This document shows positions 31,996 to 35,333 of a stretch of DNA of 35,333 nucleotides, in pieces. The stretch is from positions 36,328 through 71,660 of the forward strand of contig JAPOXY010000037.1 of the NCBI GenBank assembly GCA_026706845.1, in the 5' to 3' direction. The notes under the pieces were generated by a model. That model had not been told where the DNA came from and made no database searches. It worked only from the letters and a program-made list of their open reading frames with translations. Source of the DNA: Gemmatimonadota bacterium (GTDB lineage Bacteria; Latescibacterota; UBA2968). A program made the translations under genes and the position numbers. How positions within the stretch are numbered: the stretch's first letter is position 1; every line of letters begins with the position of its first letter.

Positions 31996-32729
31996 TGCAG
32001 AAACTAACGCATCTATTATTTTTTACCTGTGTCTGTATATCCTGTCTGGGTGGTTGTAGCTTGCTCGACCGTCAGCAAGGTCCCAAATTACTGGATTTGC
32101 GCACAGATCGGGGGCCTGATCCATCAGTGGGGCGTGGACAGGAAGTACAAATTACCATCGTGACAGATGATCCAGACAATGATGAGTTGGATTTTCGCTG
32201 GATTGCGACCGGAGGAGAATTTTCTGCCAGCCGTGCGGATACGCTGATTGACCTGTTTCAAGATTCGGTAACAGTTGTATGGAAAGCACCCATTGAACCC
32301 GGCGTTTACGAGCTGTTTTTAGAATTGGGTGACGGCCAATCTGATATATTGGTGACCTCGGGAGTGCGTATTGCCGTAACACAAGCCCCCCCCATCGCTG
32401 TTGTTGGCCCAGATCGGGAATTGGGTTTTCACGATGAACTGCGCGTGATCTTAGACGGCACTGGCAGTTCGGACCCAGACCAGGACGCGCTGATGTATTT
32501 TTGGACACAGATTTCGGGACCGCGCGTGGGATTGCAAAATAGCAACGGACCATCGCCCGAGTTTCCCGTGCCTGCACCGGCAGATTACATTTTTGAACTG
32601 CGCGTAGCAGACTTGATACAGGGCGTGGGCGATACGAGCAATGTGGTAGTTACACGGGTTCGCGTAACTGACCGCACAGGGCGCGTAACCGGGTCCGGCC
32701 TGGCTCGGCTACTGGACCTCGGGCAGTAA
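31995..32729 (+). CDS. Lipoprotein with PKD-type domains
   Basis: The 244-residue precursor has a lipoprotein signal: a hydrophobic stretch and the lipobox LGGC with Cys21 as the lipidation site. The residue after it is Ser, so retention in the inner membrane is not indicated. After about 15 residues come two beta-rich units. The second (about 133-222, with 'VILDGTGSSDPDQDALMYFWTQISGP' and a closing 'YIFELRVAD') is a clear K319L/PKD-like Ig-fold domain. The first (about 40-128) is similar in size and has a 'DPDNDELDFRW' stretch of the same type. Such domains mediate binding at cell surfaces. It may be a leaderless message, and it is followed by a good terminator. Function is unknown. Confidence 0.85.
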   Translation: MQKLTHLLFFTCVCISCLGGCSLLDRQQGPKLLDLRTDRGPDPSVGRGQEVQITIVTDDPDNDELDFRWIATGGEFSASRADTLIDLFQDSVTVVWKAPIEPGVYELFLELGDGQSDILVTSGVRIAVTQAPPIAVVGPDRELGFHDELRVILDGTGSSDPDQDALMYFWTQISGPRVGLQNSNGPSPEFPVPAPADYIFELRVADLIQGVGDTSNVVVTRVRVTDRTGRVTGSGLARLLDLGQ

Positions 32730-32766
32730 ACAAAAGCGCAAGTGCCTATTACATAATTTTTGGATT

Positions 32767-32796
32767 AAAGAGCAGGGAATAACCTGCTCTTTTTTT
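32767..32796 (+). terminator. Intrinsic terminator between convergent lipoprotein and DNA polymerase genes
   Basis: AAAGAGCAGG and CCTGCTCTTT form a 10-bp perfect stem with a 6-base loop and run into T7 on the plus strand. On the minus strand only TTT follows, so it mainly serves the lipoprotein gene, though it may also slow minus-strand transcription. Confidence 0.9.
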
Positions 32797-32798
32797 AG

Positions 32799-34925
32799 TT
32801 AGAACAGGCAGAGTTGATCGCGTGCGACGGGTTGAATCAGGGGAAACAGACGGCGGAATTCGCCATCGGGAAATAGAACGCGAAAACGCTCGGCCATATC
32901 GCGCAATCGGCGCAACAAATAGCCCCGATCTTCATCGTGGGTAAAAAATTCTGTGCGGGAAAGGGTGCCATCTTGGCACTGGTAAACCGCGATCCGCTCT
33001 CCAATGCGACAGCCTTTGGCAGCCGTGGCGAGCCGGCTCAGATTCGGGTTGGAAAAGGTTTTTTTCGTAATGCGCTCAAACCGGCAAAAATCTTCGGGAT
33101 CAATTTCGCCACCTTGCAACTTGCGCCCCAGAGATAGATACGCGCTGGAAGCGGCTTCTATGTCGCCATCCACGAGCAAGGGGGCGATCCGTGCTATAAA
33201 TTGGCGAAAGACGCGTTCATCGCGTCGGCTCCGCAGGCTGCTGCCCACAAGCGATACACCGCCATCGTAATCGACGAGAATATAATTTTTTGCCTTGAGA
33301 CTGATCATCCCTTTAAAGCGACCGTCGTGCGAAAGATGAATGCCATGGGGCAAGGTAGCTGAAATTTCCTCAATCAGTTGTTTTTCATCGGCCTCTGTCC
33401 TGACATGCGGTGGCGCGACAAAATAAGCCCCATCGGTATCCACTTCGATAATTTCTCCACCGGCATCGCGCAACTCATCCACGAGTTGGCGGGCGATTTG
33501 CTGTCCAATTACAGTAATTTTTTCTGCGGCCTGGTAGTCGTTAAAACACGCGCGTCCGTACCCCAGATATCCGTAAAAAGAATTGATGAGAATTTTGTAG
33601 CTACCCTGCAACCCATTCCAGTATGCGCGATCGGTTTCGTCACGTGCGCTTTGAAAATTGGTCTTGGCCTCAAGGCGTCGCTGTGTGAGGTGTTCGAGCA
33701 TGGGCAAAAAAGCATGTTCAGTATCGGTCGCTGGCCGGATCTGTTGAGTTAGCATAATCGATGGATAAAGACTTTCGACATCGGCTTTGACCACGCGCTT
33801 AAAAATGCCCGAAGCCACGAGTCGCGTATAACCACCGCTAAATCCCTTTGAGGGTCGCGGTTTGGGAATGGCGAGATTGCGCCGCAGATAAAGCCCAACC
33901 ATAAGGGCGTTGATTTTCTCGCCCGGTCCGCTGAGTGCAGCATCTTGAAAGCTGTATGGCAAAATCTGCGTCTGATAAAATTCAGTGGGAACGACCACCT
34001 CGCTGAGCGCTTTGACATCGCGCACATCGTCGAGCGCGTAGTCGATAAGGCGTTGCGGATCGGTGCGCCATGTGTGGGCAATTTCTTCCCCATCGACAAA
34101 CGTACGCCCTGCCCGCTCGAGACCGAATGCGTGGATAACTTGCTTGAGGCCATAGCGCTCCAGCTTGCCCCCGGTATCATAACGCTGTACTTGTTGCAAG
34201 GTATCGATAATATGTCGCCCGTAGATATAAGCCGGACGAAAGCCCGGGATTTGTGCCCCAACTTTGAAGACGCGCTGTCCATGCCCCGCGCGCAATGCCG
34301 ATCCGTCTCGCCCCCATGTAAGGGAAATGCCATAGTGTTGAGCGCGAGCGACGAGATAGGGCAAGTCAAATTCAAAAATATTGTGGCCCTCAATCGTATC
34401 GGGGTTGCGCGCGCCGATCACTTTGTTGAGGTTGCGAAGCAGGTCTGCCTCACTCATATCCGTAGCACTCAATACAGTCTCATAGCCCTGTGAATCGGAA
34501 ACTGAAATGAGAATAATCTGTGCATCGGGCGCCGAGGGATCGAGCGTGAGGGTCTCGATATCGAGTTGCAAGCGGTGGAGGTCACCGTAGCGCATGCCTC
34601 GAAAGAGGGTTTGGCCCGAAAGCGTCAGATGCTGCCGCACGGGATTGTTAAAATTAAAATGCGGAATGCCATCCTGGGCGAGGCGGTCGCGTGCGTTGAG
34701 AAAATGAGACCAGTTGCTAAAGTGTATCCGCGCGCGAAATTCACCGCCGCCTTTTAGACGCACGCAATCTGAAACCCCTGAAAAGCCAGACCGGGCGGAC
34801 TCTTCGGGAGTTTCAACGAGCAACCACGGGGAAAAGGGTTGCAGGTCGCGATTATCGCGTGTGTAAAGCGCCATCTGATTCCCGCCGACGAGTTCGGCAG
34901 CGAGAACACCGGGGAGATAAGCCAT
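32799..34925 (-). CDS. polB: Family-B DNA polymerase with 3'-5' exonuclease, Pol II-like
   Basis: The start was set at the ATG with a GGAG site 7 bases upstream, giving 708 residues, shorter than E. coli Pol II (783). Exonuclease motifs: ExoI LDIET (Asp122, Glu124), ExoII HNIFEFD (Asn182, Asp187), ExoIII YALDD (Tyr296, Asp300). Polymerase motifs: A with ADVESLYPSI (Asp382), B with KILINSFYG (Lys444, Asn448, Tyr451-Gly452), and C with DTD (Asp496, Asp498) followed by Gly rather than the usual Ser. All catalytic acidic residues are thus present. The C-terminus ends QLCLF, which fits the sliding-clamp-binding pentapeptide QL-x-LF at the end of Pol II. A likely role is repair or lesion bypass. 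No LexA-type box was seen upstream. Confidence 0.93.
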   Translation of the reverse strand: MAYLPGVLAAELVGGNQMALYTRDNRDLQPFSPWLLVETPEESARSGFSGVSDCVRLKGGGEFRARIHFSNWSHFLNARDRLAQDGIPHFNFNNPVRQHLTLSGQTLFRGMRYGDLHRLQLDIETLTLDPSAPDAQIILISVSDSQGYETVLSATDMSEADLLRNLNKVIGARNPDTIEGHNIFEFDLPYLVARAQHYGISLTWGRDGSALRAGHGQRVFKVGAQIPGFRPAYIYGRHIIDTLQQVQRYDTGGKLERYGLKQVIHAFGLERAGRTFVDGEEIAHTWRTDPQRLIDYALDDVRDVKALSEVVVPTEFYQTQILPYSFQDAALSGPGEKINALMVGLYLRRNLAIPKPRPSKGFSGGYTRLVASGIFKRVVKADVESLYPSIMLTQQIRPATDTEHAFLPMLEHLTQRRLEAKTNFQSARDETDRAYWNGLQGSYKILINSFYGYLGYGRACFNDYQAAEKITVIGQQIARQLVDELRDAGGEIIEVDTDGAYFVAPPHVRTEADEKQLIEEISATLPHGIHLSHDGRFKGMISLKAKNYILVDYDGGVSLVGSSLRSRRDERVFRQFIARIAPLLVDGDIEAASSAYLSLGRKLQGGEIDPEDFCRFERITKKTFSNPNLSRLATAAKGCRIGERIAVYQCQDGTLSRTEFFTHDEDRGYLLRRLRDMAERFRVLFPDGEFRRLFPLIQPVARDQLCLF

Positions 34926-34972
34926 TGTATTACTCCAATTAGTTGCGGGAGAAGGGGAAAGCAACCTGTTAA

Positions 34973-35001
34973 AATATAGCCAATTTTTACCCGCTCTGCA
35001 A
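34973..35001 (-). promoter_or_regulatory. Promoter candidate for the DNA polymerase gene
   Basis: On the minus strand TATATT (5 of 6 to the -10 consensus) lies 17 bases downstream of TTGCAG, of which only TTG matches the -35 consensus. Transcription would begin about 40 bases before the ATG. Confidence 0.35.
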
Positions 35002-35045
35002 TGTGATGGGTTCGCAAACCGCGAAAGCATACCTCCTGCGCCTTG

Positions 35046-35061
35046 ATGCTAATTATTTCGC
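35046..35061. promoter_or_regulatory. Likely operator, copy 1 (upstream of -35)
   Basis: ATGCTAATTATTTCGC occurs here and, exactly repeated, at 35112-35127. This copy ends 9 bases before the -35 element of the repressor gene promoter and lies between the two divergent genes. Its right half-site is GCTA rather than GCAT, so it is a weaker dyad than copy 2. Confidence 0.6.
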
Positions 35062-35070
35062 TATTTGGAC

Positions 35071-35099
35071 TTGACAACGAATTTTTAATAGGATATTTT
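35071..35099 (+). promoter_or_regulatory. Sigma-70-type promoter of the BlaI-like repressor gene
   Basis: TTGACA (perfect) and TATTTT (4 of 6) are separated by 17 bases, about 64 bases before the ATG. The two copies of the 16-bp direct repeat bracket it. Confidence 0.65.
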
Positions 35100-35111
35100 T
35101 CCATAACTGAT

Positions 35112-35129
35112 ATGCTAATTATTTCGCAT
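35112..35129. promoter_or_regulatory. Likely operator, copy 2 (downstream of -10)
   Basis: ATGCTAATTATTTCGCAT is an imperfect 18-bp dyad with ATGC and GCAT arms, 14 of 18 positions symmetric. It falls between the expected transcription start and the ribosome binding site, where a bound repressor would block elongation or promoter escape. Its first 16 bases repeat copy 1 exactly. Confidence 0.65.
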
Positions 35130-35162
35130 CGTATCATTCAGAAAAATAAAAAGGAGCTAAAA

Positions 35163-35333
35163 ATGGCAAGACTGCGACAAGAGGGATTGACCACCCGTGA
35201 AATGGAACTCATACAGGTACTCTGGCAACAGAAAGAAGCAACCGTCGAGGTGATCCAAGCAAAATTACCCAACCGGTTAGAAGGATCAACCATTCGCACA
35301 CTCCTGCAAATCATGGAAGACAAAGGCTATGTG
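35163..35333 (+). CDS. BlaI/MecI/CopY-family transcriptional repressor, N-terminal part (3' end outside window)
   Basis: The first 57 residues are visible and the frame stays open to the window edge. They match the winged-helix domain of the BlaI/MecI family: LTTREMELIQVLWQ, then VEVIQAKLP, then STIRTLLQIMEDKGYV, which is the recognition helix region followed by the start of the wing. An AAGGAG site lies 6 bases before the ATG. BlaI repressors usually bind dyads as dimers and are relieved by a BlaR1-type sensor protease encoded next to them. That partner would lie beyond the window, if it is present. The bracketing repeats suggest self-regulation. The divergent neighbour is the family-B polymerase gene. 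Confidence 0.9.
   Translation, partial: MARLRQEGLTTREMELIQVLWQQKEATVEVIQAKLPNRLEGSTIRTLLQIMEDKGYV

Noticed and set aside
34926-35030. 35-residue longer N-terminus for the DNA polymerase
   Set aside because: The later ATG has a GGAG site; the extension overlaps the promoter candidate and has no family match.
34926-35045. LexA/SOS box upstream of the polymerase gene
   Set aside because: I looked for CTGT-N8-ACAG and GAAC-N4-GTTC patterns and found none.
1-35333. CRISPR arrays, tRNA/rRNA genes, insertion sequences or prophage genes
   Set aside because: None seen; no regularly spaced repeats, cloverleaf-type sequences or transposase/integrase motifs.

Overview
The window looks like a piece of chromosome from an uncultured, outer-membrane-bearing bacterium. 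An LptF/LptG-type permease, a TonB-dependent receptor with a carboxypeptidase-regulatory-like N-domain, a PorV/PorQ-like barrel and a secreted protein with a FlgD/T9SS-like C-terminal domain point to the FCB superphylum. The mix with sulfatases, Gfo/Idh/MocA and DAO oxidoreductases and a PcRGLX/YetA-like protein resembles Latescibacterota or Poribacteria-like genomes. The placement is inferred from gene content only; there is no rRNA or tRNA gene to confirm it.

Layout. 1-7370: 3' end of an LptF/G-like permease, a cytoplasmic choline-sulfatase-like enzyme, a UPF0182 membrane protein, a Gfo/Idh/MocA oxidoreductase and, convergent, a DAO-family FAD oxidoreductase. 7497-11424: a solo DUF433 protein and a sodium:alanine symporter on the minus strand, then a divergent SulP permease with a STAS domain and a Cys-rich tail. 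11713-18366: a three-gene envelope operon (TonB-dependent receptor, large secreted protein, PorV-like barrel) closed by a strong terminator. 18483-26373: a very compact five-gene operon in which two close paralogues of a large multi-pass membrane protein (DUF6785/DUF6784-like) flank a Tat-exported phosphotriesterase-like hydrolase, a Tat-exported sulfatase and a GPH-family symporter. A GC-rich PcRGLX/YetA-like gene converges on it. 29200-32729: heme o synthase, a two-gene ABC exporter and a PKD-containing lipoprotein. 32799-35333: a short family-B DNA polymerase on the minus strand and, divergent, the start of a BlaI/MecI-family repressor whose promoter is bracketed by two copies of a likely operator.

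How the parts may work together. The envelope operon, the five-gene operon and the PcRGLX-like protein read as machinery for uptake and breakdown of a sulfated or esterified organic substrate: an outer-membrane receptor, periplasmic hydrolase and sulfatase, then inner-membrane carriers. The substrate cannot be read from the sequence. The five-gene operon with its paired membrane paralogues is the best candidate for an undescribed system. Non-coding signals include four clear intrinsic terminators, a terminator-like hairpin built from a Shine-Dalgarno-like sequence just before the ABC ATPase start codon, a promoter placing the lipoprotein transcript start at its ATG (possible leaderless mRNA), and a perfect 17-bp tandem duplication running into the first membrane-paralogue start codon.
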